From Mesorhizobium loti (GTDB taxonomy: Bacteria; Pseudomonadota; Alphaproteobacteria; Rhizobiales; Rhizobiaceae): DNA of 64,000 bases. Below, one piece after another: positions 1 through 9,375 of this stretch. Position numbers and translations under genes: made by a program. The stretch covers positions 100,819 through 164,818 of the forward strand of contig NZ_LPWA01000024.1 of the NCBI RefSeq assembly GCF_001510895.1. Direction: 5' to 3'. Each line of letters begins with the position of its first letter. The first letter of the stretch is position 1. A model generated the notes under the pieces. That model saw only the letters and a list, made by a program, of their open reading frames with translations. It searched no databases and was not told where the DNA came from.

Positions 1-344
1 TGGAAGCGCCAAAGAAACGGCACGGAGTGGAGCGTTCTGTGGGCAACGTAGAAGCCCAGGTCGGATACAACAATCAGCTCGACGGTCTGCAGCCATACAG
101 GCTGTGCCCGCACCGTCTCGCCCACAATGCTCGGCACGGCTGAATCGATGCCAACCAAGCATGCCGCCACAAGAAGCAGAAACCCGACCTTGAACAGCAG
201 CCCGGTTATCAGCAGGTGAAGCAGGTCGGTTACGAAGCCCCGCCGCAGATACCGTCGCCCCTCATGCGAAGGCATCAGATGCTCCAGCGGAACGAAGATC
301 AAGAATACGATCACAATCGCTTTCAGATCGACTGGCTCAAACAT
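1..344 (-). CDS. Sterol desaturase / fatty acid hydroxylase family protein (N-terminal part)
   Basis: The frame is open from an ATG at 342-344 on the minus strand to the window edge, giving the first 114 residues. It begins MFEPVDLKAIVIVFLIF and holds hydrophobic segments near residues 5-20, 37-55 and 75-95. It ends in FYVAHRTLHSVPFLWRFH, matching the first histidine boxes (HxxxH, then HxxHH outside the window) of the integral-membrane di-iron hydroxylase superfamily. Members hydroxylate or desaturate lipids, often sterols or carotenoids; the substrate cannot be told from this part. The C-terminal part and remaining histidine clusters lie beyond position 1. Confidence 0.75.
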   Translation of the reverse strand, partial: MFEPVDLKAIVIVFLIFVPLEHLMPSHEGRRYLRRGFVTDLLHLLITGLLFKVGFLLLVAACLVGIDSAVPSIVGETVRAQPVWLQTVELIVVSDLGFYVAHRTLHSVPFLWRF

Positions 345-1044
345 CGTCGCCGCCGCACTGGTACGCCCGGATCGGAAAGTCAAACGCGAACGCGTCGAGG
401 TGCATCAAATCCGGGTCGGGGAAGAGGATTTTGGCCAAGAACCAGACCGCGGGGCGCCCGGCAACTCGGCGGTCGCGCGATGATGTCAGGTCGACCCTTG
501 CCGCAAGCTCTTCCCGCATTTGCCGTTCCCCCACCCCTCAAGCAAGCATTTTGACGGCAATTCGGTAAGAACGTCCTTAACGACGTCCTTAGTAAAGAAT
601 TAATTGCGGTGGAGCTCGGTTGGCCGGCAGCCATTGTCCCCGGCTGACATGGCTGTATCCATGGTTTGAGCAGGCGGCGGATCTCGATTTACAATACGGC
701 CCCTGGCGGCATGCGACGCTCGCTGCAATAGCAGCTCACTGCGATCGGCAATCCCTCCAAGCGGCTTCGCCGGCGTTACTTGCCCTGGGAAGTTGTCAGG
801 CGGACCGGATGACTTGCGCGCATAAAGCCTGAACCGCCTGCCTGGTGCGGCATAAAGTTCCGTACCGACAACGCCCTTGCGTCAGGTGTCGGCTATCGGT
901 ATAGAATTGACGTAAACGTAAAAGGTGCGAAGCCGTGCCTCTTGCGATTGATTTGTCGAAACCACGATTGGAAGCACGCCCCCGCTTCCACTCAGGCGAC
1001 GCTTGGTCCGCGACCGCGACGCCATCAGGGGAAAGCCAGTGACC
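345..1044. other. Intergenic region between divergent genes
   Basis: No convincing gene is seen in these 700 bases; short open frames lack a good ribosome site and family resemblance. A 9-bp direct repeat ACGTCCTTA occurs at 571-579 and 583-591 in an A/T-rich stretch. A LiuR-like box lies at 907-922. The region should carry promoters for the desaturase gene (leftward) and the MerR gene (rightward). Confidence 0.5.
907..922 (+). promoter_or_regulatory. Candidate LiuR-type operator upstream of merR
   Basis: TTGACGTAAACGTAAA resembles the proteobacterial LiuR (MerR family) box and shares TTGACGT with the stronger palindrome at 1613-1634. It is about 120 bp upstream of the regulator gene, so autoregulation is the natural inference. 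Confidence 0.55.
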
Positions 1045-1506
1045 ATGAAACTTGTTTCGCCCGGCGAAGCCGCGGCCAATAGCAATGACATACCGGCCGA
1101 GGCCGGTGAGGAATTCGTCCGCATCGGCGAGATGGCCAAGAAATACGGCGTGACCTTGCGCACACTGCGTTTCTATGAGGACAAGGGCCTGCTCAATCCG
1201 AAGCGTGACGGCTCGACCCGTCTTTATACGCGCCGCGACAAGGCCCGGCTGAAGCTGATCCTGCTCGGCCGCAAGGTCGGGTTCTCGCTGCGCGACGTCA
1301 AGCAGATGATGGACCTCTACGATCCGACCGGCTCCAACACCAAGCAGTTGCGGCTGGCGCTTGACAAGTCGGAGAAGCAGCTCGCCCGCCTGCAGAAGCA
1401 GCGGACGCTGATCGAGGACGCCATCAACGAGTTGAGCAATTCGATGACGGTCGTTCGCCAGATGCTCACCGAGCGGGCCGCGCCGCAGGCAAGCGCCGCC
1501 GGCTAA
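1045..1506 (+). CDS. MerR-family transcriptional regulator, LiuR-like
   Basis: 153 residues from the ATG at 1045, which follows AGGGGA at a suitable distance; a TTG at 1003 would add 14 residues. The N-terminal winged helix-turn-helix (about residues 30-100) has the MerR signature RTLRFYEDKGLLNPKR, followed by a coiled-coil dimerisation helix (about 105-145). No cysteine cluster typical of metal sensors is seen. MerR proteins of this type (LiuR) control branched-chain and fatty acyl-CoA catabolism in proteobacteria. The position directly before an acyl-CoA degradation operon, and two boxes of LiuR type (907-922, 1613-1634), support that role. The effector, probably an acyl-CoA, is inferred. 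Confidence 0.85.
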   Translation: MKLVSPGEAAANSNDIPAEAGEEFVRIGEMAKKYGVTLRTLRFYEDKGLLNPKRDGSTRLYTRRDKARLKLILLGRKVGFSLRDVKQMMDLYDPTGSNTKQLRLALDKSEKQLARLQKQRTLIEDAINELSNSMTVVRQMLTERAAPQASAAG

Positions 1507-1533
1507 TCGCTCAGCGACGACCCCGAAACAGAG

Positions 1534-1564
1534 AGTCGCGTGGCCTTGGCCGCGCGGCTTTTTT
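1534..1564 (+). terminator. Intrinsic terminator after merR
   Basis: AGTCGCGTGGCC at 1534-1545 pairs with GGCCGCGCGGCT at 1548-1559 (two G-U wobbles), followed by a T run to 1564. It lies 28 bp after the merR stop and separates the regulator from the operon. Confidence 0.7.
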
Positions 1565-1612
1565 GTTGCCTTGCGCTCTGTGTTCACCAAAATTTTCCCG
1601 GCTGTGACAATA

Positions 1613-1634
1613 TTGACGTTTACGCAAACGTCAA
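1613..1634 (+). promoter_or_regulatory. LiuR-type palindromic operator of the acyl-CoA operon
   Basis: A perfect inverted repeat: TTGACGTTT (1613-1621), spacer ACGC, AAACGTCAA (1626-1634). It lies 95 bp before the ATG of the first dehydrogenase. Size, symmetry and sequence fit a MerR/LiuR operator, where the regulator binds between -35 and -10. Binding by the neighbouring MerR protein is inferred. Confidence 0.7.
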
Positions 1635-1728
1635 TTTTTGCTATCGGGCGTCGACATTGGCTCGGCCTCCCGTCCGGACCGGATCGGGAACTTGCTGGCT
1701 GGCCAGGACCGCAAGGGTGGAGGAAGGC

Positions 1729-3525
1729 ATGACGATCTACAGGGCGCCCGTCCAGGACACGCTGTTCGTGCTCAACGACGTGCTTGGCTATCAGCGCTAT
1801 TCCAATCTCCCTGGCTTCTCCGATGCCACGCCCGACGTGCTCGAGGCGATCCTTGCCGAGGGCGCGAAGCTTGCCGAAAACGTCATGCATCCGCTCAACC
1901 GCGTCGGAGACATGGAAGGCTGCGTGCGCCATGACGACGGCTCGGTGACGACGCCCAAGGGCTTCAAGGATGCCTTCGACCAGTATCGCGAGGGCGGCTG
2001 GATGGGGCTCGCTGCACCTGCCGAGTTCGGTGGCCAGGGCCTGCCTTACACGGTCCACACCGCGGTCTCCGAATACATGGTCTCGGCCAACATGGCGCTG
2101 ATGATGTATCCCGGCCTGACGCAGGGCGCGATCGCGGCCATCGTCACCCACGGCACGGACGAGCAGAAGGCCACCTGGCTGCCCAGGCTGATCGAAGGCG
2201 TCTGGACCGGCACCATGAACCTCACCGAGCCGCATTGCGGCACGGACCTTGGCCTGTTGCGCACCAAGGCGGTGCCCAACGGCGACGGCACCTACAAGAT
2301 TTCCGGCCAGAAGATCTTCATCTCGGCCGGCGAGCACGACATGGCGGACAACATCGTCCACCTGGTGCTGGCCCGCGCCGAGGGCGCGCCGGAAGGCGTG
2401 AAGGGTATCTCGTTGTTCATCGTGCCGAAGTTCAAGCTCGATGCCTCGGGCAATCCCGGCGAGCGCAACGCGCTCTCCTGCGGCTCGATCGAGGAGAAGA
2501 TGGGTATCCACGGCAATTCGACCTGCGTCATGAACTATGACGAGGCCGAGGGCGCCCTGCTCGGCGAGTTGAACGGCGGCCTGAAGGCCATGTTCACGAT
2601 GATGAACGAGGCCCGTCTCGGCGTTGGCCTGCAAGGGCTTTCGGTCTCCGAGATCGCCTTTCAGAATGCCGTCTCCTACGCCAAGGATCGCCTCCAGGGC
2701 CGGTCGCTGTCGGGCGTAAAGGCGCCTGACAAGAAGGCCGATCCGATCATCGTCCATCCCGACATCCGCCGTTCGCTGATGACTATGAAGGCGTTCAACG
2801 AGGGTGGTCGCGCGCTGGCGCTGTGGACGGCGATCAAGTCGGACGTCGCCCACCGCTCCGGTGACGACAAGGACCGCCAGGCGGCCGATGACTACACCGG
2901 GCTGATGACGCCGGTGGTCAAGGGCGTGCTGACCGACAAGGGCTTCGACCACGCCGTGATGGCGCAACAGGTGTTCGGCGGCCACGGCTACATCGAAGAG
3001 CACGGCATGAGCCAATTCGTGCGCGATGCCCGCATCGCCATGATCTACGAGGGCGCCAACGGCATCCAGGCGCTCGATCTCGTCGGCCGCAAGCTGGCGC
3101 AAAATGGCGGTCGCGCGGTGCAGGCCTTCTTCAAGGAAGTCGGCGAGTTCTGCGAGGATAACCGCGCCGACGAGAAGATGGCACCCTTCACCAAGGCGCT
3201 GAAGAAGGGCCTCAACGACCTGCAGGCGGCCACCATGTGGCTGGTTCAAAATGCCATGGCCAAGCCCGACAATGCGGGCGCCGCCTCGACCGACTACATG
3301 CATCTCTTCGGCCTGGTGGCGCTTGGCTACATGTGGGGCCAGATGGCCAAGGCCGCCCAAACGAAGCTCGCCGAAGGCGCCAATGGCGCAGCATCGTTCT
3401 ACGACACCAAGCTGGTGACGGCGCGCTTCTTCATGGAGCGGATCATGCCGGAGACTGCGACGCGGCTCGCCCGCATTTCCAGTGGCGCGGACACGCTAAT
3501 GGCGCTGCCTGCGGAAGCGTTCTAG
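1729..3525 (+). CDS. Acyl-CoA dehydrogenase, large form with C-terminal extension
   Basis: 598 residues from the ATG at 1729, which follows GGAGGAAGG; the frame is open further upstream, but that part covers the operator. It oxidises an acyl-CoA to the 2-enoyl-CoA with FAD. The N-terminal, middle and C-terminal dehydrogenase domains are seen: [15 protein letters not shown] (middle domain substrate/FAD loop), [20 protein letters not shown], and [14 protein letters not shown] with the following [12 protein letters not shown]. The last ~120 residues match the acetyl-CoA dehydrogenase C-terminal-like domain typical of ~600-residue members. First gene of the operon after the LiuR-like box; chain-length preference is unknown. 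Confidence 0.9.
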   Translation: MTIYRAPVQDTLFVLNDVLGYQRYSNLPGFSDATPDVLEAILAEGAKLAENVMHPLNRVGDMEGCVRHDDGSVTTPKGFKDAFDQYREGGWMGLAAPAEFGGQGLPYTVHTAVSEYMVSANMALMMYPGLTQGAIAAIVTHGTDEQKATWLPRLIEGVWTGTMNLTEPHCGTDLGLLRTKAVPNGDGTYKISGQKIFISAGEHDMADNIVHLVLARAEGAPEGVKGISLFIVPKFKLDASGNPGERNALSCGSIEEKMGIHGNSTCVMNYDEAEGALLGELNGGLKAMFTMMNEARLGVGLQGLSVSEIAFQNAVSYAKDRLQGRSLSGVKAPDKKADPIIVHPDIRRSLMTMKAFNEGGRALALWTAIKSDVAHRSGDDKDRQAADDYTGLMTPVVKGVLTDKGFDHAVMAQQVFGGHGYIEEHGMSQFVRDARIAMIYEGANGIQALDLVGRKLAQNGGRAVQAFFKEVGEFCEDNRADEKMAPFTKALKKGLNDLQAATMWLVQNAMAKPDNAGAASTDYMHLFGLVALGYMWGQMAKAAQTKLAEGANGAASFYDTKLVTARFFMERIMPETATRLARISSGADTLMALPAEAF

Positions 3526-3532
3526 AAATCTC

Positions 3533-3586
3533 GCGTCCCCCTCCCCCTTGAGGGGAGGGTGGCCCGAAGGGCCGGGAGGGGTCGCC
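3533..3586 (+). repeat. Palindromic repeat family A, left copy flanking the DUF559 gene
   Basis: A 54-bp G/C-rich element with two hairpins: CCCTCCCC/GGGGAGGG around CTTGA-type loops, then GGCC CGAAG GGCC. It is a near-perfect inverted copy of 4005-4060, differing only in the second hairpin. Related elements occur at 30616-30772 and 63898-63950. Confidence 0.8.
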
Positions 3587-3641
3587 CGCGACGAGTTCGA
3601 CGCCAATTCTGACGATGCGCACTGGGAGGAGGACCATCGCA

Positions 3642-4085
3642 ATGCCCCGGACGCGAGTGAGTTTCGAGATGCGGCAGAAGGCACGCTCGCTTCGTCTTCA
3701 TGCGACGAAGGCGGAGTCCTTACTCTGGTATGAATTGCGCGAACTTGCCAATGAAGGCCTGAAGTTCAGGCGGCAATCGCCGATCGGCCCGTACATTGTT
3801 GATTTCGTTTGCCCGAGGGTCAAACTGATCGTCGAGGTCGACGGCGATCTGCATGAAACTGAAGCAGGAAAGCGCCATGACATGGTTCGCGATGCTTATC
3901 TGCAGTCTCTCGGTTACGTGATCGTCCGGATCGACGAGCCCGACGTTATTAACAGTGCATGGCATGTGGCGCAGTCTGTTAAGGACAAGGCCGAGCGTGT
4001 CGCCGGCGACCCCTCCCGACCGCTTCGCGGCCACCCTCCCCTCAAGGGGGAGGGGGACGCCGGCGCAACGGAGGAAATAATATGA
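3642..4085 (+). CDS. DUF559 (Vsr/PD-(D/E)XK-like) endonuclease domain protein
   Basis: 147 residues; the ATG at 3642 follows GGGAGGAGGA. The fold family is that of very-short-patch-repair endonucleases. Seen: ATKAESLLWYELRE, then FRRQSPIGPYIVDFVCP and LIVEVDGDLHE, the D...E-x-D cluster expected of the metal site (about residues 55-75), and GYVIVRID. The natural domain ends near residue 118; the last ~25 residues (GDPSRPLRGHPPLKGEGD) are the translation of the right-hand repeat, so the tail is repeat-derived. The gene sits between two acyl-CoA dehydrogenase genes and its stop overlaps the next ATG. Nothing links a nuclease to lipid breakdown; insertion as a cassette is inferred. Confidence 0.8.
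   Translation: MPRTRVSFEMRQKARSLRLHATKAESLLWYELRELANEGLKFRRQSPIGPYIVDFVCPRVKLIVEVDGDLHETEAGKRHDMVRDAYLQSLGYVIVRIDEPDVINSAWHVAQSVKDKAERVAGDPSRPLRGHPPLKGEGDAGATEEII
4005..4060 (-). repeat. Palindromic repeat family A, right copy flanking the DUF559 gene
   Basis: Reverse complement of the element at 3533-3586 over its whole length. The inner hairpin differs (GACCG CTTCG CGGCC here against GGCC CGAAG GGCC), with pairing preserved. It is inside the 3' part of the DUF559 reading frame. Confidence 0.8.
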
Positions 4086-5254
4086 GCAGCAATCCAGCCG
4101 AAATTCTTGGCTTGCCGAAGCCCGCCTGGGCGGCGGACGAAGTCGGCATGCTCTACGACATGGCGACCCGCTTCATGGCGGAAGAGATCGCGCCGCGCTA
4201 CGACGAGTTCGAGAAGAACGAGATGGTCGACCGCGAGAGCTGGCTCAAGGCAGGAGCCGCCGGCCTGCTCTGCGCCTCTATGCCGGAGAAATATGGCGGC
4301 TCCGGCGGCACCTTCGCGCATGAGAGCGCCATCATCGAGGCGATCGGTCATGTCGGCGTCGACGGTTTCGGCATCGGCCTGCACAATTCGATCGTTGCTC
4401 CCTACATTCTGCATTACGGTTCCGAGGAGCAGAAACAGAAGTGGCTGCCGAAGCTGGCGACCGGCGAGCTGATCGGCGCCATCGCCATGACCGAGCCCGG
4501 CGCCGGCTCGGACCTGCAGGGCGTCAAGACACGCGCCGAGAAGGACGGCAACCACTACAAGATCAGTGGCTCCAAGACCTTCATCACCAATGGTCAGCTC
4601 GCCAATCTGATCATCGTCGTCACCAAGACCGATCCGGAAAAGGGCGCCAAGGGCACCTCGCTGATCGTCGTCGAGACCGACGAGGTCGAAGGTTTTCAGC
4701 GCGGCCGCAACCTCGACAAGATCGGGCTCAAGGCCAACGACACATCGGAGCTGTTCTTCAACGACGTGCGCGTGCCGACCTCGAACCTGCTCGGCCACGA
4801 GGAAGGCAAGGGCTTCGTCCAGCTGATGCAGCAATTGCCTCAGGAGCGGCTGCAGATCGGCACCGGCGCCATTGCCATGATCGAGCGGGCGCTGGCGCTC
4901 ACCATCGACTATGTCAAGGAACGCAAGGCCTTCGGCAAGGCGATCATCGATTTCCAGAACACCCAGTTCAAGCTGGCCGAGCTGAAGACCGAGGCGACCA
5001 TCGGCCGCGTCTTCTACAATGACTGCGTTGCCCGCCATATCGCTGGCGGCCTCGATTCGGTCACGGCCTCGATGGCCAAGTACTGGCTGTCCGACCTGCA
5101 GGGCAAAGTCGTCGACGAATGCCTTCAACTGCATGGCGGCTATGGCTACATGAATGAATATCCGATCGCCCGCATGTATCGCGACGCCCGCGTCCAGCGC
5201 ATCTACGGCGGCACCAACGAGATCATGAAATTGCTGATCGGGCGCTCTCTCTGA
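4082..5254 (+). CDS. Acyl-CoA dehydrogenase
   Basis: 390 residues, the usual length of soluble acyl-CoA dehydrogenases. The ATG follows GGAGG (4070-4074) and overlaps the DUF559 stop in ATGA. Motifs: AIAMTEPGAGSDLQGVKT (FAD/substrate loop), KISGSKTFITNG, QERLQIGTGAI, and LQLHGGYGYMNEYPIARMYRDARVQRIYGGTNEI near the end, where the catalytic base region lies. It performs the first step of beta-oxidation or of branched-chain acyl-CoA catabolism. The thiolase gene follows after 33 bp. Substrate is not decidable from sequence by eye. Confidence 0.93.
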   Translation: MSSNPAEILGLPKPAWAADEVGMLYDMATRFMAEEIAPRYDEFEKNEMVDRESWLKAGAAGLLCASMPEKYGGSGGTFAHESAIIEAIGHVGVDGFGIGLHNSIVAPYILHYGSEEQKQKWLPKLATGELIGAIAMTEPGAGSDLQGVKTRAEKDGNHYKISGSKTFITNGQLANLIIVVTKTDPEKGAKGTSLIVVETDEVEGFQRGRNLDKIGLKANDTSELFFNDVRVPTSNLLGHEEGKGFVQLMQQLPQERLQIGTGAIAMIERALALTIDYVKERKAFGKAIIDFQNTQFKLAELKTEATIGRVFYNDCVARHIAGGLDSVTASMAKYWLSDLQGKVVDECLQLHGGYGYMNEYPIARMYRDARVQRIYGGTNEIMKLLIGRSL

Positions 5255-5287
5255 GCGTCGTGGCCGGCAAACCCAAGGAGCAGAAAT

Positions 5288-6496
5288 ATGGCCGAAGCTT
5301 ACGTCTATGACGCCGTGCGCACGCCGCGCGGCAGGGGCAAGAAGGATGGGTCGCTGCACGAGGTGCCGGCGGTGCGGCTCGCTGCCAAGACACTTGAGGC
5401 GCTGCGTGACCGCAACGGGCTCGATACCGGCAATGTCGACGACATCATCTTCGGCTGTGTCGATCCGGTCGGCGAGGCGGGCTCCGTCATTCCGCGCGCC
5501 GCCGCCTTCGAGGCCGGCTACGACACCAAGGCGCCCGGCATGCAGATCTCGCGCTTCTGCGCCTCGGGCCTCGACGCCATCAATTTCGGCGCCGCCAAGA
5601 TCGCGCAAGGGGCGGACGAGATCGTCATTGCCGGCGGCGTCGAATCCATGTCGCGCGTCGGCATGGGCATGTCCGGCGGTTCCTGGTTCATGGATCCGTC
5701 GGTCGGCCTGCCCGGCTGGTTCGTGCCGCAGGGCATCTCGGCCGACCTGATCGCCACGAAATACGGCTTCAGCCGCGACGACGTCGATGCCTACGCGGTA
5801 GAGAGCCAGAAGCGCGCCGCCAAGGCTTGGGAAGAGGGTCGATTCAAGAAGTCGGTGATCCCGATCAAGGACCAGAACGGCCTCACCATCCTCGACCGTG
5901 ACGAGCATATGCGGCCCTCGACCGACATGCAGTCGCTCGCCTCGCTCAATCCGTCCTTCGTCATGCCGGGCGAGATGGGCGGCTTCGATGCGGTCGCCGT
6001 GCAGAAGCATCCGGAAGTCGAGGAGGTCAACCACGTCCACCATGCCGGCAACTCGTCCGGCATCGTCGATGGCGCGGCTGCCGTGCTGCTTGGCTCGAAA
6101 AAAGCCGGCAAGGCGATGGGCCTGAAGCCTCGCGCCCGCATCCGCGCCTTCGCCAATATCGGCTCCGAGCCGGTGCTGATGCTGACCGGCCCGGTCGATG
6201 TGACCGAGAAGCTGTTGAAGCGCGCCAAGATGAAGCTGTCGGACATCGACCTGTTGGAGCTCAATGAGGCCTTCGCCTCGGTTGTGCTGCGCTACATGCA
6301 GGCCTTCGACATCCCGCACGACAAGATCAACGTCAATGGCGGCGCGATCGCCATGGGCCACCCGCTCGGCGCCACCGGCGCGATGATCCTCGGCACGGTG
6401 CTGGATGAGCTGGAGCGCCGCGATCTCAACACCGCCCTGGTCACGCTCTGCATCGGCGCCGGCATGGGCACCGCCACCATCATCGAACGCGTCTGA
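5288..6496 (+). CDS. fadA: Acetyl-CoA C-acyltransferase (thiolase)
   Basis: 402 residues. It cleaves 3-ketoacyl-CoA to acetyl-CoA and a shortened acyl-CoA. The nucleophile Cys lies in [12 protein letters not shown] (about residue 92), with GGVESMSRV after it. The C-terminal catalytic residues are in [18 protein letters not shown] (His) and [11 protein letters not shown] (Cys). GGAG lies upstream of the ATG. Downstream, fadJ begins 14 bp after the stop, so the two are one transcript and probably act together as in FadA/FadJ complexes. Confidence 0.93.
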   Translation: MAEAYVYDAVRTPRGRGKKDGSLHEVPAVRLAAKTLEALRDRNGLDTGNVDDIIFGCVDPVGEAGSVIPRAAAFEAGYDTKAPGMQISRFCASGLDAINFGAAKIAQGADEIVIAGGVESMSRVGMGMSGGSWFMDPSVGLPGWFVPQGISADLIATKYGFSRDDVDAYAVESQKRAAKAWEEGRFKKSVIPIKDQNGLTILDRDEHMRPSTDMQSLASLNPSFVMPGEMGGFDAVAVQKHPEVEEVNHVHHAGNSSGIVDGAAAVLLGSKKAGKAMGLKPRARIRAFANIGSEPVLMLTGPVDVTEKLLKRAKMKLSDIDLLELNEAFASVVLRYMQAFDIPHDKINVNGGAIAMGHPLGATGAMILGTVLDELERRDLNTALVTLCIGAGMGTATIIERV

Positions 6497-6510
6497 CGGG
6501 GAGAGAAAAG

Positions 6511-8729
6511 ATGAGCTACACCAATTTCACCCTCGACGTGGACGCCGACGGCATCGCGCTGGTCACCTGGGACATGCCGGGCCGCTCGATGAACGTCTTC
6601 ACCGAAGAGGCGATGCGCGAGCTTAACGCCGTTGTCGATCATGTGGCTGGCGACGCCGCCATCAAGGGCGCGGTCATCACGTCCGGCAAGGATACTTTCT
6701 CCGGCGGCGCCGACATCACCATGCTGCAGAAGATGCTCGCCACCTTCGCCGTCGAAAAGGAGAAGGATCTCGAGAAGGCGACCAAGGCGCTGTTCGACAA
6801 TGCCGGCTACATGACCGGCCTGTTCCGCAAGCTGGAGACCTGCGGCAAGCCGTGGGTGTCGGCGATCAACGGCACCTGCATGGGCGGCGCCTTCGAGATG
6901 TCGCTCGCCTGCCACGGCCGCGTCGCGGCCGATTCCGACAAGGTGAGGATGGCGCTTCCCGAGGTGAAGATCGGGATCTTCCCAGGCGCCGGCGGCACCC
7001 AGCGCGTGCCGCGGCTGACCGACCAGCAGCAGGCGCTGCAGATGCTGACCTCCGGCCAGGCGCTTACGCCGCGGAAGGCGAAGTCGATGGGCCTGATCCA
7101 CGAGATCGCCGAGCCGAAGAAGCTCGTCGAGACCGCCAAGGCGATGATCAGGAACGGCCTGAAGCCTGTGGCGCCCTGGGACGAGAAGGGCTTCAAGCTG
7201 CCCGGCGGTCCGATCTATTCGGCGGCCGGCGCCAATCTCTGGCCGCCGGCCATCGCCATCCTGCGCCGCGAGACCTACGGCAATTACCCAGCGGCCGCGG
7301 CGATCCTGAAATGCGTCTATGAAGGGCTGCTGGTGCCGTTCGACACCGCTTTGCGTATCGAGCAGCGCTACTTCACCGAGATCATGCAGACCAGGGAAGC
7401 GGCGGCGATGATCCGCTCGCTCTTCGTGTCGCTGCAGGAATTGAACAAGGGCGCGCGCGTCCGGCCGGCGTGCCGGACACCAAGTTCAAGAAGATCGGCA
7501 TCCTCGGCGCCGGCTTCATGGGCGCCGGCATCGCCTATGTCACCGCCAAGGCCGGCATTCCGGTGGTGCTCCTCGACCGCGACATCGAGTCCGCCGAGAA
7601 GGGCAAGGCGCATTCCGACAGCCTGATGGCGGACCAGGTGAAGAAGGGCCGCGCCAAACCCGAGGAGAAAGACAAGCTTTTGTCGCTGATCACGCCGACG
7701 GCCGACTATGCCGATCTCGCCGGCTGCGACCTCGTCGTCGAGGCCGTATTCGAGGATTCGGCCGTCAAGAAGCTCGCCACCGAGAAGGCGGAAGCCGTGT
7801 TGAAGTCCTCGGCGATCTTCGCCTCCAACACTTCGACCATCCCGATCACCTCGCTGGCGAAGAATTCGGCGCGGCCGAAGAATTTCGTCGGCATCCACTT
7901 CTTCTCGCCGGTCGACAAGATGATGCTGGTCGAGATCATCCTCGGCAAGAAAACGGGCGACAAGGCGCTCGCCACAGCAATCGACTTCGTGCGCGCCATC
8001 AAGAAGACGCCGATCGTCGTCAACGACACGCGCGGCTTCTACGTCAACCGTTGCGTGCTCCGCTACATGTCGGAAGCTTATAAGATGCTGATCGAGGGTG
8101 TTCCGGCGGCGATGATCGAGAACGCCGCCAAGGCGGCTGGCATGCCGGTCGGCCCGCTGGCGCTGACCGACGAGACGGCGATCGACCTCGCCCAGAAGAT
8201 CATGAAGCAGACCATCAAGGATCTCGGCGAGAAGGCCGTCGACCCGAAGCAGATGGCGCTGATCAACACCATGGTCGACACGCATGGCCGCTTCGGCCGC
8301 AAGAACGGCAAGGGCTTTTACGACTATCCCGCCAAGCCGGCGAAGAAGAAGCTGTGGCCGGGCCTCAAGGACCTCTATCCGCAGGTCAAGCCCGAGAAGG
8401 TCGACTATGAAGAGCTGAAAGAGCGCTTGCTGGTCACCATCGCCCTGGAAGCGGCCAGGGTGATGGAAGAGGGCATCGTCACCGACCCGCGCGAGGCGGA
8501 TGTCGGCTCGATCCTCGCCTTCGGCTTCGCTCCCTTCACCGGCGGCGCGCTCTCCTATATCGACGGCATCGGCGCCAAGCGTTTCGTCAAGATCGCCAAG
8601 GGCCTGCAGAAGAAATACGGGGCCGAGTTCAAGGCGCCCAAGCTTTTGCTCGACATGGCCGAGAAGGGCGAGACCTTCTACCGGCGCTTCGACCCCTACC
8701 AGAAGGGCGAGGTGAAGAAGGCCGCCTGA
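6511..8729 (+). CDS. fadJ: 3-hydroxyacyl-CoA dehydrogenase / enoyl-CoA hydratase (FadJ), frame broken once
   Basis: N-terminal crotonase domain ([46 protein letters not shown], the last with both catalytic Glu) and C-terminal NAD-binding dehydrogenase ([21 protein letters not shown], then [19 protein letters not shown]). The frame changes near 7459: codons before it read LNKGARV..., those after it [13 protein letters not shown]. Adding one C (GCGCGC then CGT) restores a 739-residue protein of normal length for the family. It hydrates 2-enoyl-CoA and oxidises 3-hydroxyacyl-CoA. Probably intact in the organism and broken only in this sequence. Confidence 0.9.
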
Positions 8730-8738
8730 AGCTCAGTT

Positions 8739-9281
8739 ATGTATGTCTGGGGGCGCCTCGCGCGCATGATGGCCACGGCGTCCAGCCGTGGCCCTTACGT
8801 GGTCGGCGATCAGAGTCGGCTGGCCTTCCGCTGCCTGCCGACCGACATCGATTTCAACAGCCATCTCAACAACGCGCGCTACATGATGTTGGCTGATCTT
8901 GGCCGCATCGATGTCTTTCTTCGCGTCGGTCTCGTCGCGCTGGCGCGCCGGAACGGCTGGGCGCCGATGATCGGCGGGCTGCAATCGGCCTATGTGCGCG
9001 AGATCAGGCTGTGGCGCCGCTTCGAGGTGGTGTCGTCGATCGAGACCTGGGAAGGCACCTCGGTCATCGGCAAGCACCGCTTCGTCCTCGACAATGGCGA
9101 AACGGCCGCGCTGATCCTGACTACGGGCGGTGTCTATGACCGCAGAGGCCGCGGCTTTCTCGATATCGACGAGGTCGTCGCGGCACTCGGCCACGCCGCC
9201 AGTCCGCGCCCGCCGACCGAAGCCGAACGGGCGTTCATGGTTTCGCACAAGAACCTGCGCGAGCAGGCCAAGCAGGCCTGA
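8739..9281 (+). CDS. Acyl-CoA thioesterase, hot-dog fold family
   Basis: 180 residues, starting 9 bp after the fadJ stop. The 4HBT-like core has DIDFNSHLNNARYMMLADLGRIDVFLR, with the Asp and Asn-x-Ala-Arg-Tyr pattern typical of YbgC/FcbC relatives, and a basic surface GGLQSAYVREIRLWRRFEV. Expected to hydrolyse acyl-CoA to acid and CoA, which would release CoA when flux through the operon is blocked. An internal Met at residue 10 or 11 could be the true start. Last gene of the operon. Confidence 0.8.
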   Translation: MYVWGRLARMMATASSRGPYVVGDQSRLAFRCLPTDIDFNSHLNNARYMMLADLGRIDVFLRVGLVALARRNGWAPMIGGLQSAYVREIRLWRRFEVVSSIETWEGTSVIGKHRFVLDNGETAALILTTGGVYDRRGRGFLDIDEVVAALGHAASPRPPTEAERAFMVSHKNLREQAKQA

Positions 9282-9375
9282 TTGTCGGCGATCCGACGCT
9301 TCGCCAGTGGACAATCTACCAGCCGCGCGCTAGACAGCGCTGAGGCATTTTTTCCTGTTTCGAAGGAGAGCGGAC

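Noticed and set aside
620..832. 70-codon frame upstream of merR
   Set aside because: No ribosome site, no family resemblance, atypical composition; treated as intergenic.
796..3360. 854-codon open frame on the minus strand opposite merR and the first dehydrogenase
   Set aside because: It mirrors GC-rich codons of the real genes, has no family resemblance and is rich in His, Arg, Gly and Ala as antisense frames are.
3533..4060. Insertion sequence with target-site duplication around the DUF559 unit
   Set aside because: Inverted ends are clear, but the outer flanks show no direct repeat, and no transposase is present; kept only as a finding.
3914..6361. 815-codon minus-strand frame opposite the dehydrogenase and thiolase genes
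   Set aside because: Antisense shadow; the plus-strand frames carry complete catalytic motifs.
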